A DNA stretch of 64,000 bases from positions 422,969 through 486,968 of the forward strand of contig NZ_JAHCDA010000003.1 in NCBI RefSeq assembly GCF_018413645.1, written 5' to 3'. Made by a program: the position numbers and the translations under genes. This document shows, piece after piece, positions 8,094 to 16,086 of this stretch. Position 1 is the first letter of the stretch. Every line of letters starts with the position of its first letter. The notes under the pieces were generated by a model. That model ran no database searches, was not told the DNA's origin, and was given only the letters and a program-made list of their open reading frames with translations. Source of the stretch: Roseococcus pinisoli (lineage in GTDB: Bacteria > Pseudomonadota > Alphaproteobacteria > Acetobacterales > Acetobacteraceae).

Positions 8094-8777
8094 ATGTCGC
8101 TACTGATGACCTTGGAGCCGCCTCCCTCTCTGACCGACCGCGCCGTGGCCCAGCTGCGCCGGGACATCCTGGCCGCCCGCCTGGCACCGGGTGAGACGGT
8201 CTCCGAGGGGGCCATCGCCGCGCATCTGGAGCTCGGCAAGGCGCCGGTGCGCGCCGCGCTGGCGCGGCTGGCGGAGGAGGGGTTGGTCACCGCCGTTCCG
8301 CGCCGGGGCTGGATGGTCAGCCTCGTCACCATCCGCGACATCCACGAGGTCTTCGACCTCCGCCTGATGCTGGAGCCGGAGGCTGCGCGCCGGGCGGCCG
8401 GCCGGGTCGATGCCCAGATGCTGGCGCGCCTCGATGCCGTCTGCGCCGAGGGCTACGACTGTTCGGACGAGGAGAGCGCCATGTGCTTCCTCGCCGCCAA
8501 CAAGGCCTTCCACGTCGCGATTGCCGACCTTGCCGGCAACGGCCGCCTTGCCCGCCAGCTCGACCGCCTGCTGGACGAGAGCACGCGCATGCTCGTCCTC
8601 GGCCTCCGCCCGCGCGACCGCACGGGCGAGATGGCGCATGAGCACCATGCCCTGGTGGAGGCGCTGGCCCTGGGCCGCGCCGAGGACGCCGGGCGGATCA
8701 TGCATGAACAGGTTTCCGCCAGCCGCCAGATGGTGCTGGCGGCACTGACCGCCCCGGATGCGAGGACCGTGCTGTGA
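8094..8777 (+). CDS. GntR-family transcriptional regulator (FCD subgroup)
   Basis: A 227-residue repressor-type regulator. The N-terminal winged helix (AQLRRDILAARLAPGETVSE, then APVRAALARLAEEGLV) is the GntR DNA-binding domain. The C-terminal helical part, with EVFDLRLMLEPEAARRAA and later FHVAIADLAGNGRL, is the FCD ligand-binding domain, which usually binds small carboxylates with a metal. It overlaps the thiol dioxygenase gene by 4 bases (GTGA), so regulator and enzyme are made from one message and the dioxygenase substrate is a good guess for the ligand. The 70-base upstream region is AT-rich and holds CATATG and nearby half-sites, but I cannot name an operator. Confidence 0.9.
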   Translation: MSLLMTLEPPPSLTDRAVAQLRRDILAARLAPGETVSEGAIAAHLELGKAPVRAALARLAEEGLVTAVPRRGWMVSLVTIRDIHEVFDLRLMLEPEAARRAAGRVDAQMLARLDAVCAEGYDCSDEESAMCFLAANKAFHVAIADLAGNGRLARQLDRLLDESTRMLVLGLRPRDRTGEMAHEHHALVEALALGRAEDAGRIMHEQVSASRQMVLAALTAPDARTVL

Positions 8778-9277
8778 ACATGATGCCCGCGCTCAGCGCT
8801 CTCGACACCATGCTGGCCGATATCCGCGTCGCGGCCCGAACGCCGCTGGACGACCGTCCGGCCGCCGTCGCCGAGGCGATCCGGCCCTATCTGGACGACC
8901 CCCGCCTGCTGGCGGAGAAGGACTGTCCCTGTTGCCCGGACCGCTACATCCGGCATTTGCTGGGCGAGGGCGACGGTTACGCCGTGGTCGCCCTGGTCTG
9001 GCGCCCCGGCCAGATGTCGCCGGTGCATGCCCATCGCACTTGGTGCGCCCTCGGCGTGCATCGCGGCGTGCTGAGCGAGCATTTCTTCCAGGCCGGCGAG
9101 ACGCCGTGCCCGACCGCCGTCCATCTGCGCGGGCGCGGCGCGACCAGCCATGGCCCGGCCTCGCCGGAGCTCATCCACCGGATCGCCAATTGCTCGGCTG
9201 AGGTGGCGGTCTCCATCCACGTCTATGGCGTGCCCTTCGCCGATTTCGCCGAGGGCGTGAACGAAGTGCTGGCGTAA
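8774..9277 (+). CDS. Cysteine dioxygenase / 3-mercaptopropionate dioxygenase family cupin
   Basis: A 167-residue cupin of the cysteine dioxygenase type I family. These non-haem iron enzymes oxidise a thiol (cysteine or 3-mercaptopropionate) to its sulfinate. The metal-binding HxH is in SPVHAHRTW, and the third histidine is probably in SIHVYG near the C-terminus. ALGVHRG follows the first motif as expected. A CPCC near residue 52 is extra and odd. It starts at a GTG inside the stop of the GntR gene, so it is translationally coupled to it. Which thiol is used cannot be told from the sequence. Confidence 0.85.
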   Translation: MNMMPALSALDTMLADIRVAARTPLDDRPAAVAEAIRPYLDDPRLLAEKDCPCCPDRYIRHLLGEGDGYAVVALVWRPGQMSPVHAHRTWCALGVHRGVLSEHFFQAGETPCPTAVHLRGRGATSHGPASPELIHRIANCSAEVAVSIHVYGVPFADFAEGVNEVLA

Positions 9278-9341
9278 CGAGGCTTTAATGGCTCGACGCG
9301 CAGGGATCGACTTGCCACCCTGAGCCCACGATGCCCGCACC

Positions 9342-10238
9342 GTGTTGAACCTCAATCCCCGGATATTGTTGGGCCTTGCCCTCGGCGCCATGGCCTCGGT
9401 CATCTGGGGAGGGCATGCGGTGGTGGCTCGGTTGGCCCTGGTCGGCCAGGGTATCCATGTGCTGGACATCCTGTTCTGCCGCTATGTGCCGGCCTCGCTG
9501 CTGCTGTTCCCGCTCATCTGGCGGCATCGCGAGCAGATCCGGCGGCTGGGATGGCGGCGCATCTTCGTGCTCTTCCTCTTCGCGGGCGCGGGGAACCTGG
9601 TGCTCTTCGCCTCCGCCCTGAAATTCGCACCGGCGACGCATGGCTCGACCATCGCGCCCATGGTCTCGCCCCTCTTCGGCGCGCTGCTCGCCTGGTGGCT
9701 GCTGGCCGAGCGGCCGACGCAGGGCCGCGTCGCGGCGCTGGGGGCGATGCTGGCGGGGGTGCTGATCATCGCCTGGGACGGGCTCGGCCAGCATCCCGGC
9801 GCCTGGCGCGGCGACCTGCTGTTGATGGGCGCGGGCGCCACCTGGTCCGTCTTCACGGTGCTGCTGCGGCGCTGGCAGGTCTCGGCCGTGCCGGCGGCGG
9901 CGGCCGTCACGTTGGTCTCCGTGCCGCTGGTGCTGCCGCCCTTCCTGATGTTTCGCGCCGACGCCTTCTTCGCTCTGCCGACGGGGCTCGTCGTCTGGAT
10001 GATCGTGGCGCAGGGCGTCCTGCTGGGCAGCCTCTCCATGCTGCTCTTTGGCCGCAGCGTCGAGATGCTGGGTGCCACCCGCGCGGCGACGCTCTCGGTC
10101 CTGGTGCCGGTGACGGGGCTGATCCTCTCGGCCGCCGTGCTGGGCGAGGAGATCGGGCCCGTGAAGGCCGCCGGCGCCGCGGTCTGCACGCTGGCGATGC
10201 TGGCGGCGGTGCTCTTCACCGGCCGCCGGGTGGGGTGA
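9342..10238 (+). CDS. EamA/DMT-family transporter
   Basis: A 298-residue inner-membrane protein with about ten hydrophobic segments arranged as two EamA repeats, the drug/metabolite transporter fold. Members mostly export amino acids, nucleosides or other metabolites. The stretch ALKFAPATHGSTIAPMVSPLFGALLA in the first repeat has its counterpart ATRAATLSVLVPVTGLILS in the second. The start is a GTG at 9342. The stop touches the convergent thioesterase stop with no base between. The substrate cannot be inferred, although it follows the thiol dioxygenase gene on the same strand. Confidence 0.88.
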   Translation: MLNLNPRILLGLALGAMASVIWGGHAVVARLALVGQGIHVLDILFCRYVPASLLLFPLIWRHREQIRRLGWRRIFVLFLFAGAGNLVLFASALKFAPATHGSTIAPMVSPLFGALLAWWLLAERPTQGRVAALGAMLAGVLIIAWDGLGQHPGAWRGDLLLMGAGATWSVFTVLLRRWQVSAVPAAAAVTLVSVPLVLPPFLMFRADAFFALPTGLVVWMIVAQGVLLGSLSMLLFGRSVEMLGATRAATLSVLVPVTGLILSAAVLGEEIGPVKAAGAAVCTLAMLAAVLFTGRRVG

Positions 10239-10652
10239 TCAGGGCTTCGGCTTCGTCCGGACCCAGTTGGTGGTGATATGGACGGCGACCTCGTCGCTGT
10301 CCGCCCGCGTGATCAGCACCTCGCCGAAGATGGTCCGCCCGCCGCCCTTGATGACGCGCGCGGTGGCGATGATCGGCCCCGGCCCGCAGGCGCGGAGGAA
10401 GTTCACGTTCATGGTGGTGGTGAGGCTCTCGTCGCGCCCCTCGGTCCCGGCGAGGAGCGCGGCCCACATCGCGATATCGGCGAGGCCCATGATGGCTGGG
10501 CCCGAGACCGTGTTGCCCGGGCGCAGCACCCGTGGGCTGGAGGGGAGCTCGAGCCGGGCATAGCCGGGCGAGGCCTCCAGCAGCCGCACGCCCCATTCGG
10601 CGCCGAGCGGCACGCCGGTGTGCAGAATGGCCTCGATCTCCGCCAGCTTCAT
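10239..10652 (-). CDS. PaaI-family hotdog thioesterase
   Basis: A 137-residue hotdog-fold acyl-CoA thioesterase of the PaaI/YdiI group. NTVSGPAIMGLADIAMWAALL is the central helix region, and TTTMNVNFLRACGPGPI and TIFGEVLITR are the following strands. It hydrolyses acyl- or aryl-CoA esters in the cytoplasm. I chose the ATG at 10652 because AAGGGAG sits 5 bases upstream; the longer frame has no such site. It is divergent from the dienelactone hydrolase at 10785 across 132 bases and convergent with the EamA gene. Confidence 0.87.
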   Translation of the reverse strand: MKLAEIEAILHTGVPLGAEWGVRLLEASPGYARLELPSSPRVLRPGNTVSGPAIMGLADIAMWAALLAGTEGRDESLTTTMNVNFLRACGPGPIIATARVIKGGGRTIFGEVLITRADSDEVAVHITTNWVRTKPKP

Positions 10653-10784
10653 GGGGGCTCCCTTCATGACGACAGCCGGAAAGCTGAGGCCGCCACGGCC
10701 GGGATGGCAAGCTGGCCGGCAGGCGTTGCGCGCGGCCTGGGATGGCCGAATACTTCCCGGCAGGCGGATATGAAGGAGCACCCG

Positions 10785-11534
10785 ATGTCATTCTACCGCG
10801 GCATGACCTGCGAGAACGTCACCCTCAAGGGCGACGGCGGCACCCCCATCACGGCCTATGTGGCGAAGCCCGAAGGGAAGGGGCCCTTCCCGGGCGTGGT
10901 GCTGATCCACCACCTGCCGGGCTGGAGCGAGCTCTATATCGAGACGACGCGGCGCTTCGCGCATCACGGCTACATCGCCATCTGCGCCAACCTCTACGAG
11001 CGCGCGGGCGAGGGCAATCCGGACGACGTCGCCGCCAAGGTGCGCGCCGAGGGCGGCATCCCCGATGCCCAGATGGTCGGCGACACCGCCGCCGCCGTGG
11101 CCTGGATGCGCGCGCAGCCCGCGAACAACGGCAAGGTCGGCCTCTACGGCTCCTGCTCCGGCGGCCGGCACGCCTTCATCTACGCCTGCCAGCGCAAGGA
11201 CGTGGACGCCGCCGTGGAGCTCTGGGGCGGCCGCGTGGTGATGGGCAAGGACGAGCTGAACGCCAAGACGCCCGTCGCGCCGATCGACCTGACGAAGGAC
11301 CTCTCCTGTCCGCTGCTCGGCCTCTTCGGCAATGACGACCGCGCGCCGAGCCCTGAGCAGGTGGACCAGCACGAGGCCGAGCTGAAGAAGCACGGCAAGA
11401 CCTACGAGTTCCACCGCTACGACGGCGCGGGCCACGGCTTCAACTACTGGCACCGGCCGCTCTACCGGCCCGAGCAGGCCATGGACGGCTGGGCCAAGAC
11501 CTTCGCCTTCCTCGGCAAGCACCTGGCGAAGTAG
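10785..11534 (+). CDS. Dienelactone hydrolase family protein
   Basis: A 249-residue alpha/beta-hydrolase of the dienelactone hydrolase family. The nucleophile is a cysteine in LYGSCSGGRHAF, the usual G-x-C-x-G-G motif. GLFGNDDRAPSPEQ carries the acid residue and the histidine lies in GAGHGFNYWHRP. Family members open carboxymethylene-butenolides in chlorocatechol routes, but many have unknown substrates. An AAGGAG site 6 bases before the ATG fixes the start; the longer upstream frame runs antisense to the thioesterase. The DUF6295 gene follows 14 bases later on the same strand. Confidence 0.9.
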   Translation: MSFYRGMTCENVTLKGDGGTPITAYVAKPEGKGPFPGVVLIHHLPGWSELYIETTRRFAHHGYIAICANLYERAGEGNPDDVAAKVRAEGGIPDAQMVGDTAAAVAWMRAQPANNGKVGLYGSCSGGRHAFIYACQRKDVDAAVELWGGRVVMGKDELNAKTPVAPIDLTKDLSCPLLGLFGNDDRAPSPEQVDQHEAELKKHGKTYEFHRYDGAGHGFNYWHRPLYRPEQAMDGWAKTFAFLGKHLAK

Positions 11535-11548
11535 GGAGGGCGCGGCCG

Positions 11549-11854
11549 ATGTGCACCTCCATCGTCGAGATCGTGGCCGCGGAAGGTATGGCCAAGCGCG
11601 GGGAGGAGTGGTTCCCGCTGACGCAGGCGGTGGTCGCCTATGACCATGCGCGCCATGCCCCTCTGGGTGACGTCATCACGCTCGATTTCCTCAATGCCGG
11701 GCTGGAGCCGGGCGCACGGGCCGCGGTGGAGCTGACACTGGAGAGCGCGAAGGAGCTCCGCGCCGCGCTGGAACGGGCGATCGTGGCCGCGGAGTTCGAG
11801 GAGGCGGAGGTGCGCGGCAAGGGCGCGCCGCCCCGGTTCGAGCGCGCGGCCTGA
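11549..11854 (+). CDS. Small conserved protein, DUF6295-like
   Basis: A 101-residue cytoplasmic protein with no signal or membrane segment. The N-terminal MCTSIVEIVAAEGMAK, the middle VVAYDHARHAPLGDVITLDF and the C-terminal helix resemble the DUF6295 family, whose function is unknown; I make this assignment from memory of the family pattern. It follows the dienelactone hydrolase closely and probably shares its transcript. The Cys2 and the histidines in DHARHA could bind metal, but nothing proves it. Confidence 0.7.
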   Translation: MCTSIVEIVAAEGMAKRGEEWFPLTQAVVAYDHARHAPLGDVITLDFLNAGLEPGARAAVELTLESAKELRAALERAIVAAEFEEAEVRGKGAPPRFERAA

Positions 11855-11907
11855 GGCGGGCCGCTTGACCCGTCCTGGGGCGGTTTCTAGCGTCCCGCCC
11901 TGAATGG

Positions 11908-11927
11908 TGGGCGCGGCGCCGCGCCCA
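11908..11927. promoter_or_regulatory. Perfect 20-base palindrome before the acetamidase gene
   Basis: TGGGCGCGGC at 11908-11917 is followed without a spacer by its exact reverse complement at 11918-11927. The AGGAGA ribosome site of the acetamidase gene starts at its right edge. It could be an operator or a cruciform that limits access to the ribosome site. All-GC composition makes chance somewhat more likely than usual. Confidence 0.5.
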
Positions 11928-11936
11928 GGAGAACCG

Positions 11937-12845
11937 ATGGCCACGCACCGTTTCCGCCCCACGCGCTACCACAACGTGATCGGCACCGCCGAACCCGTCC
12001 TCCGCGTCGCCGATGGCGACACGGTGGTGGCCGATACGATCGACGCCTCGGGCCTGGATGCCCGCGAGATCGCCGTCGCCAGCCGGCCGAACCCCATGAC
12101 CGGGCCCTTCTTCATCGAGGGTGCCGAGCCCGGCGACACGCTGGCCGTCCGCATCGACCGGCTGACGCCGAGCCGCGCCACCGGCTGGACCTATTCCCCG
12201 CTCGCGCTGACCGTGCTGGACCCGGCTGCCATCGTGGACCGGCCGCCCTCGCAGCGCTCCGTCTGGACCATCGACAACAATGCCGGGACCGTCCGGCTGC
12301 AGGAGCCGGCCCCGGGCCTGGAAAACTTCGCGCCCGAGATCCAGCCGATGATCGGCTGCTTCGGCGTCGCGCCGGCGGGCGGGCAGGCGCTCTCCACCGC
12401 GACGTCAGCGCAGAACGGCGGCAACATGGATTATCGCCTCTTCGCGCCGGGGACGACGGCCTGGTTCCCGGTCGCGGTGCCGGGCGCGCTCTTCTATCTG
12501 GGCGACGGCCATGCCTGCCAGGGCGACGGCGAGATCGTCGGCACGGGCATCGAGACCTCCTTCGAGATGGAGGTCACCTTCCAGGTCCTGAAGCGCAGCA
12601 TCACCTGGCCGCGCGGCGAGACGGCGGAGGATATCTTCACCGTCGGCAATGCCCGCCCGCTGGACCAGGCGCTGCAGCATGCCACGACCGAGATGTCGAA
12701 ATGGCTGGGCGAGGATTACGGGCTGGATGCGCGCGCGGCGAGCCACCTGATGGGCCAGGTGGTCCGCTACGACGTCGGCAATGTCTTCAACCCCGCCTAC
12801 ACGGTCGCCTGCCGCATCGCCAAGCGCTGGCTGACGAAGCGGTAG
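11937..12845 (+). CDS. Acetamidase/formamidase family amidohydrolase
   Basis: A 302-residue member of the FmdA/AmdA family, metal-dependent enzymes that release ammonia from formamide, acetamide or related short amides. The family pattern includes GPFFIEGAEPGDTLAVRI near the N-terminus, the central IGCFGVAP, the glycine-rich QNGGNMD and LGDGHACQGDGEI, where the histidine and acidic residues are likely metal or catalytic sites. The AGGAGA site 4-5 bases before the ATG fixes the start. The gene converges on the penicillin-acylase gene; a hairpin lies between them. Confidence 0.9.
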   Translation: MATHRFRPTRYHNVIGTAEPVLRVADGDTVVADTIDASGLDAREIAVASRPNPMTGPFFIEGAEPGDTLAVRIDRLTPSRATGWTYSPLALTVLDPAAIVDRPPSQRSVWTIDNNAGTVRLQEPAPGLENFAPEIQPMIGCFGVAPAGGQALSTATSAQNGGNMDYRLFAPGTTAWFPVAVPGALFYLGDGHACQGDGEIVGTGIETSFEMEVTFQVLKRSITWPRGETAEDIFTVGNARPLDQALQHATTEMSKWLGEDYGLDARAASHLMGQVVRYDVGNVFNPAYTVACRIAKRWLTKR

Positions 12846-12858
12846 CCACCCCGGGCCG

Positions 12859-12886
12859 GGCTGGCGCCTTTAACCGGGCGCCAGCC
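12859..12886. terminator. Hairpin shared by two convergent genes
   Basis: GGCTGGCGCC at 12859-12868 pairs perfectly with GGCGCCAGCC at 12877-12886 around an 8-base loop. The TAA stop of the minus-strand acylase gene lies at the start of the loop (12870-12872). There is no T-run, so it would be a weak or factor-assisted bidirectional terminator. Confidence 0.5.
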
Positions 12887-15167
12887 GGATCCGCTTCTCC
12901 AGCGCACCCTCCACCGCCTTGCGGCTGTAGAGCATCGGCACGTAGCCGTCCTTCGCCCAGATCGGGAACAGGTCCCGGTAGTGCGGGCTGGCCGGGTCGC
13001 CGGACTGTCCCGGCGCGTTGATGGTCCAGCTCGCGTCCCAGTTGCCCACGTCCAGCACCATCCGCCAGGACACGCCCGACATCACGCGGAAGTCGGCGCC
13101 GCGATAGCCGTTGTTGTTGATGGTGAGGTTGGAGCCGCCCTTGGGCGCCGGCCCCACATCCAGCTTCGCGGCCAGCTCCGGCGGCGCGAGGCGCGAGAGC
13201 GGGTGGCTGAAATAGCCCTGGTGGATGTTCCCCCAGGCCCAGCCCGACACTTCCGCGCCCATGCGCTTCTTCGCCTCGGCCCAGGCAGCTTCCAACGTGC
13301 TGAGCAGCAGCGCGTCGCGCGCGGCCACGGGATCGGTGCCGAAGCCGGGGTCGTTCGCCGCTTCCAGCACCTCCAGATAGAGCTGCGTGTCCACCACGCC
13401 GACCATCTTCGCCAGCCCCTCGGGTCCCAGCGCCAGCGGGATGGCGGGCATCAGGTGGTTGGTGAACCAGATCTCGAAGAGCGCGGCTGGGCCGCTTTCC
13501 ACCGTCAACCGATGGTCCCAGCCCGCCAGGCAGGAGCGCGCCTCGGCCGCACCGTCGGCCTTCGTCGCCGCCAGCAGCGCGCAGAGCCGCCGGGCGGGCA
13601 CGCTCAGCACGTCCGTCTGGAGCCCGAGCGTCTCCTCGACCGACCAGCGCTTGGCGCCCTCCAGCGATTCCGACAGCCGCATGTACCGGGCGACGTCGGT
13701 CCATTCGAAGCCGGTCTTGTGGTGGCGGTAGTCGTAATCCGCCGGCAGGTTCATCTGGTTGGCCGAGCCGAGCCAGCCGCCGGCCGGATCCTTCGCCCGT
13801 GGCATGGAGGAGGCCTGGATCGTGCCCGCCCATTCGTGGCTGCCGTCGCCCGGGACCGGCATCAGCCCGTCCCAGTTCGGACGCACCGGGATCTTCGCCG
13901 CCGCCTGCCAGCCGATATGCCCCTCGACATCGGCCACGACATGGTTGGTCGAGGGCGCGCCCCAGCCTTCCAGCGCCGTCTTGTATTCCTCGAAATTCGC
14001 GGCGGTGAGGTAGCCGAGGCTTGCCATATAGGCCGCCGTCCCGGGCTCCCACCACACGCTGCGCAGCGCATAGGCGCGGCGGTTCGCGGTATCGACGTGC
14101 AGTACCGGGCCATGGCGCGTGAAACGCATCTCGATGGGCGCGGGCTCGCCGCCGCGCACGGGGACGGTTTCCGCCACCACGCGCATCCGCTGCCAGCCCT
14201 CGCCGTAGCGATAGAGGTCGGGATCGGCCTCGTTCAGCTCGTAGACGTAGAGGTCCTCCTGGTCGGAAGGGTGGATGGTGAGCGAGAAGGCCAGCTTGTC
14301 GTTATGGCCGAGGCTGACGCCGGGGATGGCGGGCTCGCCCGCGCCGATCACGTCGAGGCCCGGCGCCACCAGATGCGCGATGTAGCGCAGCGAAGGCTGG
14401 TCGTGCACGCGATGCGGGTCGCTGGCCAGGATGGCGCGGCCGGTGGTGGTGCGCGAGGGTGCCAGGGCCCAGTTGTTGCTGCCCCATTCGCCGGTATCGG
14501 CCAGCGGCTCGGCCGGCGTCGCGCTGTCGATCGGATGCGGCTCGCAGCCCAGAAGATAGATCCGCAGCACCTCGGGCGGGATGGTGTGCGGTTCGAGGCC
14601 CTCCGGCACCTGCAGCTTCCATTCGGGCTGCAGGCCCTTGTGCAGCCGGTCCGCCTCCTCGCCGAATTCGGCGACGATGTTCGACCGCGCGACCTCGGAA
14701 TCCAGGTTGCGCACGCGGGCATGGGCGCGGCAGCGCACCACATCCTCCGGCGCCCATTTCTCCGGCCTCGTGCCGAGGGCGCGGAACTCCATCGGCAGGC
14801 GATCCGGCTCGCGCGCGACGAGGTCGATATAGGCGTTGATGCCGGCCACGAAGGCGGTGGTGCGGGCTTCCGCCTCGGCGCCGTAGCTGGCCCACTCGGC
14901 CGCCATGTCGCCCCGGTAGAGCAGCAGCCGCGCGGCGCGGTCGCGCTCGACATAGCCGGCGCCCAGGTCGCCCGCGAGCAGGCCGAGGCCGCGCTTGCGC
15001 CAGAGGTCGATCTGCCAGAGCCGGTCGCGCGCCGCGTTGAAGCCCTGGAGGAAGAAGGCGTCCCGCTGGCTGGCCGCGTAGATGTGCGGGATGCCCCAAC
15101 GGTCGATCAGGATCTCGGCCTCGGCCTCGAGGCCCGGGAGGGCGAGGTTTTCCTGGGCGGCACTCAT
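12870..15167 (-). CDS. Penicillin-acylase family N-terminal-nucleophile hydrolase
   Basis: A 765-residue amide hydrolase of the penicillin G/cephalosporin/acyl-homoserine-lactone acylase family. The precursor is expected to cut itself before Ser230 in EWGSNNWAL, giving an alpha chain of about 229 residues and a beta chain of about 536 with Ser as N-terminal nucleophile. The alpha chain starts with DRWGIPHIYAAS, a family hallmark. I chose the ATG at 15167 (G-rich ribosome site just upstream); the longer frame has no better start. Most relatives are exported, yet no signal peptide is visible, so this one seems cytoplasmic. Its substrate, beta-lactam, homoserine lactone or another amide, is unknown. 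Confidence 0.9.
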   Translation of the reverse strand: MSAAQENLALPGLEAEAEILIDRWGIPHIYAASQRDAFFLQGFNAARDRLWQIDLWRKRGLGLLAGDLGAGYVERDRAARLLLYRGDMAAEWASYGAEAEARTTAFVAGINAYIDLVAREPDRLPMEFRALGTRPEKWAPEDVVRCRAHARVRNLDSEVARSNIVAEFGEEADRLHKGLQPEWKLQVPEGLEPHTIPPEVLRIYLLGCEPHPIDSATPAEPLADTGEWGSNNWALAPSRTTTGRAILASDPHRVHDQPSLRYIAHLVAPGLDVIGAGEPAIPGVSLGHNDKLAFSLTIHPSDQEDLYVYELNEADPDLYRYGEGWQRMRVVAETVPVRGGEPAPIEMRFTRHGPVLHVDTANRRAYALRSVWWEPGTAAYMASLGYLTAANFEEYKTALEGWGAPSTNHVVADVEGHIGWQAAAKIPVRPNWDGLMPVPGDGSHEWAGTIQASSMPRAKDPAGGWLGSANQMNLPADYDYRHHKTGFEWTDVARYMRLSESLEGAKRWSVEETLGLQTDVLSVPARRLCALLAATKADGAAEARSCLAGWDHRLTVESGPAALFEIWFTNHLMPAIPLALGPEGLAKMVGVVDTQLYLEVLEAANDPGFGTDPVAARDALLLSTLEAAWAEAKKRMGAEVSGWAWGNIHQGYFSHPLSRLAPPELAAKLDVGPAPKGGSNLTINNNGYRGADFRVMSGVSWRMVLDVGNWDASWTINAPGQSGDPASPHYRDLFPIWAKDGYVPMLYSRKAVEGALEKRIRLAPG

Positions 15168-15275
15168 GCCCCCATCCCCCCGCGCCGATCTGCCACCGTC
15201 GAGAGGGTCTGGTCCATCATGCCGCCGAATCCTTGTACCTTGTCCCCGCAAGTCGAGCCGAGCGGGGAGGGGTCG

Positions 15276-15821
15276 TCAACGCGCCGCCTCAGCTGACGGC
15301 GCGGAGCGGATTAGCCGCGACAGGTCGAAGCCCTGTGCCCGCGCGATGCCCAGCGCCTGCTCCATCTGCGGGGCGGGAAGGCTCGGCGTGCGGGAGAGGA
15401 TCCAGAGGTACTGCCGGTTGGGCGTGCCGACCACGGCCCATTGGTAGTCCGGATCCAGCCCCAGCACCCAGTAGTCGCCGAAGAAGGGCCAGAAGAAGCT
15501 GACCCGCAGCCGCGTATTGTTGCTGCCCTCGACCGGGTAGGCGGTGCCGCGCGCTGATTGCAGCCGCCGCACGGGATCGAGCGCGTTGGCGCATTCGTTC
15601 AATACCGAGATGCCGCCCGCCGCGGCCGGGAAGTAGGTGGCCGTCACCTCCTCGCAGCGCAGGCTCGAATTGTCCTGGAAGCGCTGCGGCAGGCGCGCGA
15701 CCTCGTGCCAGCGGCCGGAGTACCGTGTCAGGTCCACCGAGGCGACGGTCTGGGGCGTCTGCGGGCCGGGCGCCGTGGCGCAACCGGCCAGCAGCAGCAG
15801 GGCGAGGAGGGAGCGTTTCAT
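15276..15821 (-). CDS. blc: Bacterial lipocalin, outer-membrane lipoprotein (Blc type)
   Basis: A 181-residue lipocalin with a lipoprotein signal: MKRSLLALLLLAGC, the Cys at about residue 14 being lipidated. The lipocalin signature is DLTRYSGRWHEVARLP, in which GxW and the following residues match Blc. Later WVLGLDPDYQWAVVGTPNRQYLWILSRTP matches the second conserved region. Blc binds lipids in the envelope under stress. A GAAGGAAG ribosome site lies 6 bases before the ATG, which decides the start. The gene is on the same strand as the acylase gene, 108 bases upstream of it. Confidence 0.9.
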   Translation of the reverse strand: MKRSLLALLLLAGCATAPGPQTPQTVASVDLTRYSGRWHEVARLPQRFQDNSSLRCEEVTATYFPAAAGGISVLNECANALDPVRRLQSARGTAYPVEGSNNTRLRVSFFWPFFGDYWVLGLDPDYQWAVVGTPNRQYLWILSRTPSLPAPQMEQALGIARAQGFDLSRLIRSAPSAEAAR

Positions 15822-16086
15822 GGGTGGCTTCCTTCGGACCAATGGAGGCGGTCGCCCCGGGGCGCACCGCCTGAAATATTTCTCGGCATGGGAGGCTTCC
15901 GGAACGGGACGATGAGACGCGCCGGACGCCTCCGGAGCAAGTGGCGCCGCGCCACGGTCTGGCCTAAACACGGCCCGTTATGGAATCGCCACCGAATGGC
16001 CGCTGGGGCCCGATCGCCCGGCACCCGGCCGTCGCAGACGCGCCGCGTGCTGCCGACGACATCACCCGCGCCTGAGAAGTGAACGC

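Noticed and set aside
12981-15296. A plus-strand open frame of 771 codons opposite the acylase
   Set aside because: The acylase motifs on the minus strand are clear and the antisense product is low-complexity Arg/His-rich.
15889-16082. A small basic open frame before cydD
   Set aside because: No ribosome site, composition fits random GC-rich frames, and no recognisable pattern.
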